From assembly GCA_032719365.1 (NCBI GenBank), contig CM064863.1, forward strand, positions 63,947,583 to 64,011,582: a stretch of DNA of 64,000 bases. The letters run 5' to 3'. This document shows positions 46,350-58,266 of the stretch, piece after piece. The stretch is from Prinsepia uniflora (taxonomy: Eukaryota > Streptophyta > Magnoliopsida > Rosales > Rosaceae). The position numbers were made by a program, and so were the translations under genes. Each line of letters starts with the position of its first letter. Positions within the stretch are counted from its first letter, which is position 1. The notes under the pieces are model-generated. The model worked only from the letters and a program-made list of their open reading frames with translations, was not told the origin of the DNA and searched no databases.

Positions 46350-49300
46350 TGTAACAACCCGTCCTGAATATCGGGATTAAATATTAATTAGTTATGAATT
46401 TAGAATGACTAATCGGGGATTAGTTGAGTGAATTCAGATGGACGGTGTAAAATGACCGTTTTGCCCCTAAATTTGGGTAAAATGTTGACTTTTGACTCGA
46501 GGAGTCGACGTACGACGACCGATGACCGTTACGTACATCGAGACGTCATGAGTCCGTAGACAGGCGGCACGTCTAAATCGGACGTCGAACGGGGAAATTT
46601 TGGTCACAGGATCGAAATCGAAAATTTAACATCTTAGCATTCACGTTAATTAATAATTAAATGGGATTAGTTGATTTGTTAATGTGGGGCCCTTGGATGA
46701 GTTACAAGTGTCACTCATCCCATTGGTCACCTTCTTTAAATTGAGGATCAGCAATGGTTTTTAATATTTTATTTTCCCACAGCTAATTCTCTCTTCTCTT
46801 TCCAGCGCACCCTCTCCATTTTCACCCCAAAAAAACACACATATCACCCCACTACCCTACCTTTCTCTATGTTCATGTGAGAGACTAAGGGAATGAGTGT
46901 GACTGGGAGGCGGAAAGGACGACGACAACGAGCTGGACACGGCGGGGACCACGGGGAGGTAGGAACTCAAAAACCCAAAAAACCTAGTTTTTGGTCAAAA
47001 ATGGTAGGTTCGGTTTTAACGATTGCTGACCATTCTGATTGATTGGATGAGGTTTCTGGTGGCTGTACAAGCTCAGTGGACTCAGGTTCGAGGCCAATGG
47101 TGGTAGGAGACTGCTAGAAACGGAGGAGGAAGATTGGTCGTGTGTTCCTTGATCGGAAAGGTACAGTCCCTGCATTTTCTTTGGTTTCTAGGATAGTAGA
47201 TCGATTAGAAATGGTGAGACGATGAGAATGGTAGAAACCCCGTCGAGAATGGTGGCCGAAACTGGGAGAACCAGCCGGGTCGGTTCACCGGTTCGGTCAA
47301 ATCGGGAATAACAACTAAACCAGGTTCACCCAAGATTAGGGGTGACATTGTTCCGACGTGTGGCTTTCACGCGCAGCACCTTTGGGCCGCACATGAAGGC
47401 GCGTGGGGCCTAGTTTCGAGGCAAGGTCAACATGTAATTTTATCCTTTCGATGTAACAAACATTTTGGGACAACTTTCGAGTTGATCATACACCGTTTTG
47501 GGGTAGTTTTGAGTGTCCGAAGGTTTAGGGTCTATTTTAAATACGTTTAAAAATCCCGGAATATTGGGGGATTCAATGTTAGCCTATTTGAAGTCGTCAG
47601 TGACCTTTGGGTGTGATTTGGACAGGTCCGGATGTTCCGGTGATGGTGAGTTAGCCCGAGGAGGCTTATGACATGCATATCGAGGCGGCAGTTAAGACGG
47701 TCTGTGAGTGGACATTGTTTTCTAAACTATGATGTATGCATAACTGTTTTATATGTTTTACATATGTGATTACTATGATGATGATTGTGATATTGGTGAT
47801 TTACGTATTTTCACGTATTTCGAAGTGATTTACGTATTTGCACGTATATCGAGGTGTAGGTTTTATACTGTGGTTATACGTGCTTGTGGTTTCGGTGATA
47901 GTTTGATGAAATGGTTTTGGATTTGAAAAGGTGAACTCGGGCATGAGACCCATTTGTTTTGGAAACTTGATAAGCCTTGAATTAAGCATCATTTTATACC
48001 CTTTATGCTTATCTTTTAATGTTTAAATACCAAAAAATTGTAGAAAATAATATTTTTTGTGAAAAATGTGCATAATTGGATAGAGTACGTAATTACGAGA
48101 ATTTAGGCAAAAGAATCATCTCAATCGGAGTTATAATGAAGAAGTTATGATTGAATGGAAGGAAGCCACCAAAAATCAATGAAGAATTCGGTAGGGAGCT
48201 ACCGAACCCATCTAATCAGCCCAAAAAAACATTCGGCAGACGCCTGCCGATTAGATCAAACTAAATTTGACGCTCGTTTCTCGAATGGCTGTGTACATGT
48301 TCGGCGCACGTGTCCAAACTTCGTCTGCACCTTCTTCAGCACGAGTCCGCCAATTTCTTTTCCTTCCTTCAGCCAACGCCTACCAAAAGTTTTCCCTTCC
48401 TTCAGCAGCTTCCTACCAATCCGATTCCTGTTACTATTCCAGTAAGGAAACTCCAATTTTCCCTTTTTTATTAGGTATTATATGTCCTTTTTAATTAGGA
48501 TTTGTTTTCCCTTTCTAAATTAGGAGTTTTTATTACCTTTTTAATTAAGTTTTGTATTTATTCTTTAATTAGGATTTTATTACCTTCTTCTTTTCCCTGT
48601 AGGAATTTAATTTAATTAGTTTAATCCTTTTCCTTTTTAGAATTAAATTGTGAACTCTTATTTATTTGGGGATTAATTTTCTCCTATAAATAGAAAGGTT
48701 TAGGTTATTTGTAAGAGGTATCTTATTTTTGTACCAAAACTCTACTTAACCAAATTTCCCTTTTCATCAATTCGAGATTTCCTTAACAATAGCCAATTAC
48801 ACCATACTCCACCACAAACACCTTCATCCGTGATGATCTAGGGAAATTCCTGGTTGTCTCACCAAGGAGTGTCGAGCCACTTTGCATCCCTAGGGCAATT
48901 CCTGAGATAAAAAGTGTAACACGGTCCCATTACCTTGTAATTGTCTTTTTCTATTGAATATCGTTTTGTTGGATTGATCTTTAATATAATTATGGTTCTA
49001 TATCATATATGAATTTCAATAATCTTCCATGTGTTTCAATATCTTGGTTTTTGTTATGCTTGTATGTTGTGTTTAATGCTTGATTAGATATAGGGGGTCT
49101 CGAGTCTAGATCATTGAAAGTGTCTAGGGCAATTCCCGACACGTATTTGAGATAATATGCCTGTATTTCGTAGAACTAAGATTATGAAATTTCATAGATT
49201 TTGGAATTGGCATAATTTATGAATGAGTTAGGTTAAAGATGAGTTGACCATGTGTAAATAATAGATTTAGTTTAATTACTTAGGAATTTAAAATCAATCT

Positions 49301-50507
49301 TTACCCCCCAATTAACCAATCAAACAACAATCATGCTTAGGTACCCTCAATCCCTAGTCCAGAACGATCCCTATTTACCAATACTACATCTACAAAAAAA
49401 AGTTTTTAAATTGTATGCATTTTCAATAAATGTTAATTTAATGCTTAATTTTTGCATATCAAAACCCTCAGACATGAAGTCCATTTGAGTTATATTAACG
49501 GGCTAGGGGCCCAGTTGGTTTACGAAATCAAGCATGAGGCCCAATTGTGTGTTTATGAGTGTGATTTCGGGGTCGGAGACCCATAAATGGATTTGGATAA
49601 AACGGATTTGGATTTGAGTACTTGAATTTCTAGATTTACGATGGTTTTATGGAAATCCCGGGCATAGGCCCTTTGAACGGTTTGAGATGATTTATGAAAT
49701 GTTTTCGATATACCATCCTTATATCTATGGATTGTCTCCTCTAATCGTCTGGGACGCTGGAGTGGTCACGACACATTGCCTGCGAGGGGTCACTAAAAGG
49801 AGCGACCAGATCATATAGTGACTCAGGAGCAGGATTGCTAGACGTCTGGGACGTTAGACATCTGAGATGTCAGAGATTGACTCGAGTTGAGACCCCGGGT
49901 AACACGCGTAGCTTGGACCTAACATGACGTCTGGGACGTCAGGCGCTTGGGACGCCAGGCATCTTGGATGCCAAGGATTGGTATATAACGGTATTTGATG
50001 GAATTGTGATTTATGGATTTACTGGATCATGTATCTGGATTTCAGATTTATTGGACTTATGAAATGGTACTTAAGTGTTGGTGGTTTTGGGCAGTGAGCC
50101 ACGTGATTGGATTTATGGTTTTGAGCTGAGTTCCCATATGGTTGAATTTATGGTTTTGGGCTAGGCCCTAATGATTTAATTAAAGTAAATGGTTTGATTA
50201 TTGGTTTTCGAATGCATGCATACTTTTTAGTGAAGGACATAAATGTCTTGTTATGAAATGTGTTTTTATTAAACTATTGATTTTTCGTTCACTCACAGCT
50301 TTTAATGGTTTTAATGTCCTTCAGGTTGATCATGGTGGCTGGCTATAGCAGAGACTGAAACATCACACTCCTCCACCGATCCTGGCGCGCTCTGGAAGCC
50401 CCGAATGGGCTGCGGTTTCGAGTTATCCCTTGTCTGATACTTCATGTCAGACGGGAGCATGGCACATCCCGCTTTAATCCTGGGGGGATTTGGGATGGGT
50501 TGTGTCA
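46350..50507 (+). mobile_element. Solo LTR with its own insertion, TSD gttaa
   Basis: Plus-orientation LTR from TGTAACAACCCGTCC to GGGTTGTGTCA with a perfect 5-bp duplication gttaa (46345-46349 and 50508-50512). It splits the CACTA TNP2 gene. About 2.66 kb without the 1494-bp LTR-like insertion at 47968-49461. It carries repeated gtctgggacgt words near 49746-49975. No internal retroelement region is present. Confidence 0.92.
47968..49461 (+). mobile_element. Solo LTR-like insertion TGATAAG…ATATCA
   Basis: A 1494-bp non-coding element in the LTR at 46350-50507. It begins TGATAAGCCTTG and ends TTGCATATCA; flanks are aaact (47963-47967) and aaacc (49462-49466), a 5-bp duplication with one mismatch. 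The plus strand has TATAAATAG at 48685-48693. It resembles the element at 36401-37997 in termini, TATA string and AT-rich leader-like text. The promoter is inferred from the TATA string. Confidence 0.75.
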
Positions 50508-50512
50508 GTTAA

Positions 50513-53128
50513 GCATTGAATTGCTTTTGGGAACTTTTAAATAAAAGATTTAACTTACATACTTGGAAAACCAACATGAAAACAGTTGTTTGTCCATTTC
50601 TGCCCAATTATAAGGATACTCGGCCTTCATCAATTCTTTGTGTTTCTTGTGAAAAGGCCATATTTGATCACAGTTGTTTAGTATGAACCAATGAGTCACG
50701 TCCATGTCTCGATTGGTGAACGGCTCCAAGACTAGACCATTGCCAAAAAATTGTGTAGGTTGGGATATACAAATAGGGTCTCTTGTCATTGACCACCATC
50801 GTCGTTATGCGAGGCCCTATTGAAGGAAGTCTCTACATTTTGAAGGTGCATTGCACAAAAAGTGAGTGACTCATTTGAAATGTACACCTCTGTTGTAGAG
50901 CCTTCATGCTGTGTCTTATTGCAGACATACCGTTTATATGTACCTAACATTCTGCAATAAAATATACATTATGATTTATAATTACGAATGCCAAGAAGGA
51001 AATAGTAGCAAAAATAGGAATTAGGCATACCTCTCGATTGGGTACATCCAACGATAGTGCACTGGTCCAGCTAGCTTTGCCTCATCTGGAAAATGTATTA
51101 GCAGGTGCACCATTATATCAAAAAAATTCAGTGGATATATTTTCTCTAGCCTACACATGATGTAGACAATATCCTCATTTATTACTTCGAGATCCACCTT
51201 TACCAACGATTAGGCACATAATATCTAGAAGAATTAAGACAATACACGGGGCTCCAAGTGCGATCGAATGCCAATTGGCATGAGCCGTTATAGAAAAACA
51301 TGATAGTCATGACTCTTCATATCCATCGGGATATCTTACCGACATATCCATCGGGAAATTTCACACCTTACAACCACTTTAGAAATTTTTTCTAATTTTC
51401 CGACGTAAATGTATAACCTGGATGAGTCATGACGTAATTGCCATTGCCACAAATTAGAGCGAATCCCCATTTCTTGCATACCTAACCGAGTTTTTTTTTT
51501 GTCTTTTGATTTTCCTTCAATGGATAATGTAGTTCCCACAATACTCTCATCAAAATTCTTTTTGAAGTGCATAATATCTACAATGTGCCTGATTTTCCAT
51601 TTCGACCAATATGGCAACCAGAAGAATATGTTTTTTTCGTCCAATTTTCATGTTCAGCAGGTTTCAGTCATCGTGTGATGAAGTCATGTATACTGTTCAA
51701 TTTAGATAATATCTCATCACAGGACCTTTCACCGGGTTGAGCCCGTAACTCTGATTTCTCATCAAATAAGTCTGACTGCGCACGCCATTGGTGATCCTAG
51801 GGCAAAAACCTTCTTGAACAAAGTAGCATACCTTTGATGCATGCCAAAATGACGTTGTGTGTGGACCACATGTAGGACACACAAGATAAACCTTGGTTCT
51901 CCACCCTACCAACATGTCGTAAGCCAGTAAATCATTAATTGTCAACATTATTACAGCTCATAGAGTGAAAATTTTCCCATTAAACTTGTCGTATGTCCGT
52001 ACACCATTTTCACAGATCTACAAGCTCATCAATTAATGGTTGTAAATAAATCTCGATCAAATTACTTAGGGATTTAGGGCCCGGTATCAAAGTACTGAGG
52101 ATTGTGAATTCTTTCTGTATGCATCTCCAAAGAGTTAAGTTATACAGAATCATAACCACTGGCCATGTACGATACATCTTGGCTTCGTAGTTTGACATTT
52201 CTTGGCTTCGTAGTAAAATCAGGATACATCTTATCGAATTCTATCCAAACCTCTCGATCAGCCGAATGCCTCAATGTATCATCATCAATGCAATCATCTT
52301 TGTGTGACCTAATATCACGCGCTGTGTGAGGTGACATGTAGAATCTTTGTAGGCTTAGTTTCAGTGGAAAATAACGCAGCACCTTGTTCGGAATCTTTTT
52401 TTTTCGAAACCTAGGCTCATTACACATGGGACATTTATCAAGCTGCTCGAATTTACCGTAAAATAATGCACAATTATTCTTGCATGCATGGATTTTGACA
52501 TACCCTAAATCGAGACCCTTCAATAAGTTCGTCGAGTTATAATGATTTTTAGGGAGATGGTTTTCTTCAACGAGCATTCGAATGATGATGTCCATCTTGT
52601 GATCAAAATGTTTGTTCGTTTGATTATACTCAACTTTCATGTGCATCAACTCCACAACTGCCCTAAGAACCGAAAAAGTTTTACAATACAATTCACGTTG
52701 ATCTTTTTTCAACAATCTTTCATAATAGAGTTTAGAATCTTCGGGTTGAAACATGGGTGCTTTATTATTTGTATCATCGGATGCGGGAGGAAAACCACCC
52801 GTAAATATTTCAATTATTTGATCATTATTACATCGCTCATCCAAAGTACTTTCTTCTTAATGGGGCATGGGGAACAAAGATGATGATTCAGTAAATATTT
52901 CTTCACCGTGATAGATTCAATTAGTGTAGTTGTGTATAATCTCATTTCGATCCAAATGATACCGGACCTCATCTAATAGCATCTGATTGCAGTTATTACA
53001 TTTACGGCACAAACAATTATACGTCTCTCATCAATGCAATGATTACGTGTAAACTCAATGAAGATGTTGATCCCATCTATACGATGATCCACTGATCTAT
53101 CAAATATTTGCATCCAGCGTTTGTCCAT
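50513..53128 (-). pseudogene. CACTA transposase TNP2 (Transposase_21 with DUF4218)
   Basis: The probable start is the ATG at 53128 (MDKRWMQIFDRSVDHRIDG), a Transpos_assoc domain that continues after a frameshift as CRKCNNCNQMLLDEVRYHLD. Then comes a 234-residue open frame (52140-52844) with MKVEYNQTNKHFD, LGYVKIHACKNNCALFYGKF, CPMCNEPRF, VLRYFPLKLSLQRFYMS and HTARDIRSHKDD, the N-terminal half of Transposase_21. Further blocks are TWPVVMILYNL and LIPGPKSLSNLIEIYLQPL (52010-52198), MLTINDLLAYDMLVGW (51697-51948), LPYWSKWKIRHIVDIMHFKKN (51336-51644, in parts), and DUF4218-like FFDIMVHLLIHFPDEAKLAGP and HYRWMYPIERY (51021-51206). A GT-AG intron of 79 nt (50952-51030) joins this to YKRYVCNKTQHEGSTTEVYIS. 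DVTHWFILNNC follows at 50700. Several frameshifts and stops exist, so it is dead. The product would cut and join the CACTA ends. Confidence 0.88.
50952..51030 (-). other. Intron in the TNP2 gene
   Basis: On the minus strand GTATGCC follows …ERYA-type coding (cgagag) and a tattttattgcag acceptor precedes AATGTTAGG; coding similarity to TNP2/DUF4218 resumes at once with YKRYVCNK. Length 79 nt, AT-rich, as usual for a plant intron. Confidence 0.65.
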
Positions 53129-54139
53129 TATACCCGCTTTCACAAAATATAGTCAATGTAAGTAATTGAGTTTAACATTGTCGCCTAATGGCCCGACAAG
53201 TGAATATAAAAAATCGTACCCTTATTACTCCAATTTTATAGCCCTATCCCATTCGAGAGTGCACATTCTGTGCTATTCGGTTTACAATCTATGAGCCAAA
53301 GTTTCGATCAGTGGAAATTTCGGCAACATGTTATTACAGTTTCCCAAATGCCCGAAGTAGATATTATAAAGAAATATTTAGTACTCATTCAGAGAACACT
53401 GTAGGGTGTAAACAAACTGAATTTTCCACAATCAAAACCTGACCTCATAGACCACATAGTATACAACACATAGTTGCACATCCCTAAACTGTTTGAATAA
53501 ATGAAAAATTCAGGAGTCAGTTAATCAACTCAATTTACTAACTCTCAAAAGGGCCTAAGGTTGTTCCTTAAATTTAATTATACGAAATTAATCAACCCGA
53601 TTAACTTTCCAAAACTGTTATGAAATACAAACACATTTCACACCATTAAAATATATGAAAAAAATATGATCAACAATTTTCTATTTTCCTAATTTTCTAA
53701 TTTCCTAACATATTTTCTAATTTCTTAATTTCCTAACTCTGTACTTTTCTAATTTCCTATCACATTTTTCTATTTCCTAATTCATAACATAGTTTCTATT
53801 TTACTAATTTTCTAACATATTTTCTAATTTTCTAATTTCCTAACTTATTTTCTAATTTTCTAATTTCCTATCACATTTTATATTTCCTAATTCATGACAT
53901 ATTTTATATTTTCATAATTTCCTAAAAAATCTTCTAATTTCCTACACTATTTCTACACAAATGACCAACAATTTCAACTTCTTTTGCACAATAAAAAACA
54001 ATTTCAAAATCCCCAAAATTATGTACCAAAATTAAATACACACCTTTCGTATTGATGAGAGATGGAGTGATGAGGAGATGAATTAATGTTGGTGGATAAT
54101 TTGTGAGTTAATGAAGATAAGATTTGAGAGAGAGAGAAA

Positions 54140-54170
<31 letters not shown>

Positions 54171-54565
54171 CTGAGAACAAGCATAGGTAGAGAGGAAGAA
54201 GAGGTGAGTCGTCTGATTTAAATGCTAATAGACTTTTGTCTGATGAAAAGGTTCGTTGGGCAACATTTAATTATTCGTCGGGTAAGAGTAAAAATCTTGG
54301 CGCCTAACGATTTTGTTCCCGCAAAAAACGATATAGATGAACTACTTTGTCAGGTAACAACAGTCAACGTTTCACATTATCCGACAAATAATATTTAACA
54401 TATTCACCAGGTTTGATTTTGTTACCCAACAAGCGCGATTTTTTTGTCGGGTAATATTAGGACATTTAGTGCAAGATGTTTTTTTTTTGCCCCATAAATT
54501 TACCCCACGATCCCTTCATATTCATTGGGAAAATGCTCGTCGGGCCTAGAAAAATTATTGTAGTG
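53129..54565. other. 5' non-coding and subterminal region of the large CACTA
   Basis: No gene. It contains a stretch of irregular tttctaatttcctaac repeats (53685-53945), a GA microsatellite (54126-54170) just upstream of the likely transcription start side, and GTCGGGTAAC-type subterminal words (54249, 54278, 54341 and 54448). The terminal CACTACAATAATTTTTC reads inward from 54565, followed outside by tct. Confidence 0.7.
54126..54170. repeat. GA microsatellite
   Basis: A GA-rich run with a 28-base pure stretch inside the CACTA 5' region. Confidence 0.9.
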
Positions 54566-54620
54566 TCTAGTTATATACGAGAAATAAACAACACTTTTCC
54601 CTTTTAGATAGAGCTTCTCA

Positions 54621-54651
<31 letters not shown>

Positions 54652-56570
54652 TTTATATTCAGTATATGTTAGTATGTTTGGGAAGGAGAATTTAGGTTAC
54701 TTAAGTGCGCAATATGTGAGTGCAGGGAGGATGATTTCATAGTGCACCTGCACTCCTCATTCATTAGTGTTATATATATATATATATATATATTAAGATT
54801 TCATGATCCACTATTGAACTTATTCCAAGTTAATGAGCAATTTCTACCCGTGGTGACCTATAACCCTTTTTATCTTTCTCTCTTAATATATTAATGATAT
54901 TTTTATTTATTGGTTTTCAAAAATTTACAACTATGGTTATACAAAATTTCAAATTTAATAAATTTCAAGAGCATTTTTTTGTTGGTTTATCAAAAAAAGG
55001 AAAAAAAAAATGTTTCATGACTTTATTTGTATTCTATTTATTTGTATAAATCACGTACACTATGAATCATAATTTTATACTCTTAAATGTAAGAAAACAA
55101 TAACTTAAAAAAAAAATCATAAGCTCTACTACCACTCTAAACATTCAGAAATACGAAGAAAAAAAAAGGTAGGGAATTATACAAAACCCTTTGGAAATAC
55201 GGAATAAATATATTTTTTGAATATTTTTATTTAGAAAAGAAAAGAAAGAAATAATAAAAGGGAAAAATAAGCAAAGAACAGTTACAAATTTAGAAAATTT
55301 GAATGTATGTGTAATAAATTAGTGTAGTATCATATATAAAATATTTTTTCTTTTAACATTTCAAAATTTTAGTACGAAGTTACAACAGAAAGTAAACAAT
55401 GAAAATCAAAATAGCATTATTACTCTATAACAAATAATACCTAATTATTATATATTATATATATAAATAAAAGAATTTTAAAAAATTAGAGTGGGAGCTC
55501 AGACCCCCACTGGCACCTCCTTACTTCTTCGCTGATTTCTACATTTCGCAGATTCTTCTTCCCTTTAATTTCACTTGCCTAATTTAAGATTCTTTTTTAT
55601 TAGATGATATTAATATAAATAGATCTCTCTTCTTCTTCTTTTAATTATATTGATGTTTTTATTTTCACAAAAATTATATTGATGCTTATATTTTCACAAA
55701 GAAAAACCTACTAGTGGAGGAATAAGAGACGTAGGGCTAAAGTGAGAGCCAAAGAAGGATCTTTTGTGTATAATTCTGCATAATCTCATATGCTATTAGC
55801 TCTGGTATGTAGTCCATGCCAGGCTTTTGATCGAAAGTATAAGCAGGGCCAAATGAGCCTAAGGCTAATTAACTTCCCTATCTATTGGTTGAAAGATTTG
55901 ACTGTAAGGGGGACGAGACTTGATGGTGTCGGATTCAAAGGATTAACGCACCATTAATCAAGACAACATAACAACAATCCTCTGTAAACCCCAAAGACAA
56001 ATTTATTCGAGGGGAAAATGAGAGATATTTTTTTCGACGAAAGTGAAAATTTTATTTTTGTATTTCAAAGAATTTACATGATACATCAAGAATATCATTT
56101 TTAGCATTTCATGATTACTCAGAGCAACTTCATTACTTAATGAAAGTAATAAAGATAGTTATTAAATATTAAACTTAACACAAATATTTATTCACATTAT
56201 TCATGAGAGTCGAATTTGAAACTTCTCATTTATAAGTGTAGATTAGGAACTAATCCTGCTAGATAGCCACCTTATTGGGCCTGGCCAATAAAAACTAACA
56301 TGTATTAATTACAATACTGGCAACTTTATAATAAAAATAAATTTCACATACTTAAAACATACGTTTTTTGTGTTAAAAGAGCATTGCTATTTGAACCATC
56401 TTAGATGACCACATTTTGACACATCATGACCTAGAAAGTTTACGTGGACACCAAAAATGAGCAATCTCAGTTGACAATTGAATGGTGACGTCTAGATGAA
56501 AAAAGCCAAAAGTGAAAACGGTGAGTTTTAAAAGGTCAGGTGATGAGTAATTGGTAAGAACCAAGCAATT
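54566..56570. other. AT-rich intergenic DNA, no gene seen
   Basis: AT-rich DNA with TA microsatellites at 54621-54648 and 54771-54793. No open frame with recognisable domains on either strand, and no element ends were identified. Confidence 0.6.
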
Positions 56571-58260
56571 TTGCGTGACCCCGATATCCCATTACGCCTA
56601 CACAACCTTTCGGCGTGTCATAGCAGCAATATCAACCTCCTTGATAAGCATGAAGTATAGCAAATAGCTTAAGGGTATAAAAAAACAGAAGGGTTAGTGG
56701 ACCTAACAATTTATTTCAGTGTAAAACAGAAAGTTGACAACAAAATTTAACCCTTAGTTTTTGAAAATAAGCTCAAAACATCAACAATGTACTAACGAAA
56801 AACAAGCTCGTTTATGAGAAATAACATTAAAATAATAAGAAGTCTCGAGATCATCCCGAAGTACAATATAGAACACATAATCCACAAATTATGCTCTTGA
56901 ATCGCTTGAGTCATGCGCACATGGTAGGCTGGACATCTAAGATTCGCTCATATACCTCGACCATGTGAAAGTTGGACGTTAAACACCGTCATATCATGTA
57001 CCCTAGAGCTCAAGGAAAAGTTTTATTATTTAACTAGTATTCGAGCAAACACGAGTGATCAATCACATGGTGGTTGGTTTGTGGCCAACATACTAGTACT
57101 AAGATACTGCCAACTCCTACGTGGATACTACACATCTCAATGTGCAATGTGCACACACATCAATCAATCATGCTGTCGAATGATAATGCAAGTAAGTACA
57201 ATAGGGTTTAGGAAGGAATTCCACTTGCAAATTAATCGGGGAGTTGAAGTCACTCGACATATCAAGTTGATGTAGGCTCCAAGCCATCACAACCATAAAC
57301 AAAGTCAAACGAAAGTTAATAAATAATTCCAAAGAAAACACTAAGGGGAACCTCTCTTGGGTTCCCCAAAACGAGATTAAAATAGCTCTAAAAAATTAAA
57401 AATGTGTTTAGACGATCTAAAACATCCCAAAACAAGCCCACACGCCACCGTAGGCCAAAAAACGGCCCCAAGCACTACCAAAAAACTCCATTTGAAAGTC
57501 AAAAAGTGGCCTCATGTGTGGACCGGTGGTCAAAAAGTGACTTCACACGCCACCATGTGCCAGCCAGACCTGGCACCCGCCGCCACGCGCCTGTTGAGTG
57601 TATAACTATGCGATTTCCATGTGACGCCCATGTGGCTCCACGTGTTCATCACATGAGTGTCATAAGCTAGTCCTATGCTCAACAGTCGCTGACTAGTGCT
57701 GCCTCAACCAGTGGTTGGATTGCCATGAGAACATCACCGTGAGCACTATCGCGAGTTAGCACACACCATGAACACTGTTGTGAGGGGTGGTTCAGATTTT
57801 AGAAAGTTAGCCAAATTTCCAACTAATTTATAATTTCGACCTAAGGAACATCAAACGACTCAAAACAAGGCTAGGAGTACAAAAAACTACTTGTTGAGGC
57901 TCAAATGGAACTCGAAGCCTTCAAACTCATTTGGAAATGCACAATGAATACTGTAAATCTCCTGTTTCTAGTCTGCTCTTCTATTGTCTAGTCCTCTATC
58001 AAAACTCGCGTATATTAGTTCAAACCATACCCAAACGATCTCAAGAAACCAAGGATAAAAATCTTAGGATTCGATTTCACCTCAACAATGGAAGGGTGCT
58101 TTGAATTTGTTGATTCATAGCCTACTCCCTAGCACCAGCAGATCACTACTTCCTATTCCTAAACGATTTCTTGGTCTAGAAGTTTGAAGAGAGTGAGAGA
58201 GAATAACAGATTCTCCTCACCTAAATGTGTGTGAGCTTCTAGAACCTAAGAGAACACGTG
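56570..58260 (-). mobile_element. Possible diverged LTR remnant, minus orientation
   Basis: Only weak signs: 56678-56725 (gggtataaaaaaacagaagggttagtggac) resembles the end part of minus-orientation LTRs such as 11038-11075 (ggtatcgaaaacataaaa…gtgagtggac), and 57415-57990 has the mixed layout seen in LTR middles. No ends or target duplication were found. The short ORFs at 57402-57670 are not supported. Confidence 0.25.
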
Positions 58261-58266
58261 GCATGC

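Larger units (their letters stand above)
16259..54565 (-). mobile_element. Large CACTA (En/Spm-type) transposon, expanded by nested insertions
   Basis: One element on the minus strand. Its right end reads, inward, CACTACAATAATTTTTC and stops at 54565. Subterminal GTCGGGTAAC-type words occur at both sides (16296-16580 and 18172 on the left; 54249-54460 on the right). Genes in order from the right are TNP2 (50513-53128), a DUF4216-like part (45584-46344) and a second ORF (40353-41757 plus 18441-18680). It is interrupted by a small CACTA (16590-18128), an LTR array (18681-40347), a rearranged LTR (41763-43972) and a solo LTR (46350-50507). Removing these leaves about 8.7 kb, a normal size for an autonomous CACTA. 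The left end is weak: tactaggaaaag at 16259 would be a mutated terminus and the 3-bp flanks (ttt and tct) differ. Confidence 0.75.

Noticed and set aside
52542..52883. 113-residue plus-strand frame
   Set aside because: Antisense shadow of TNP2.
56360..56560. Possible MITE start (gagcattgctatttgaacc)
   Set aside because: No matching inverted end or target duplication found within a few hundred bases.
57402..57670. Two overlapping frames of 67 and 88 residues
   Set aside because: Overlapping out-of-frame ORFs in GC-richer repeat-like DNA, no domain and no start or splice context.
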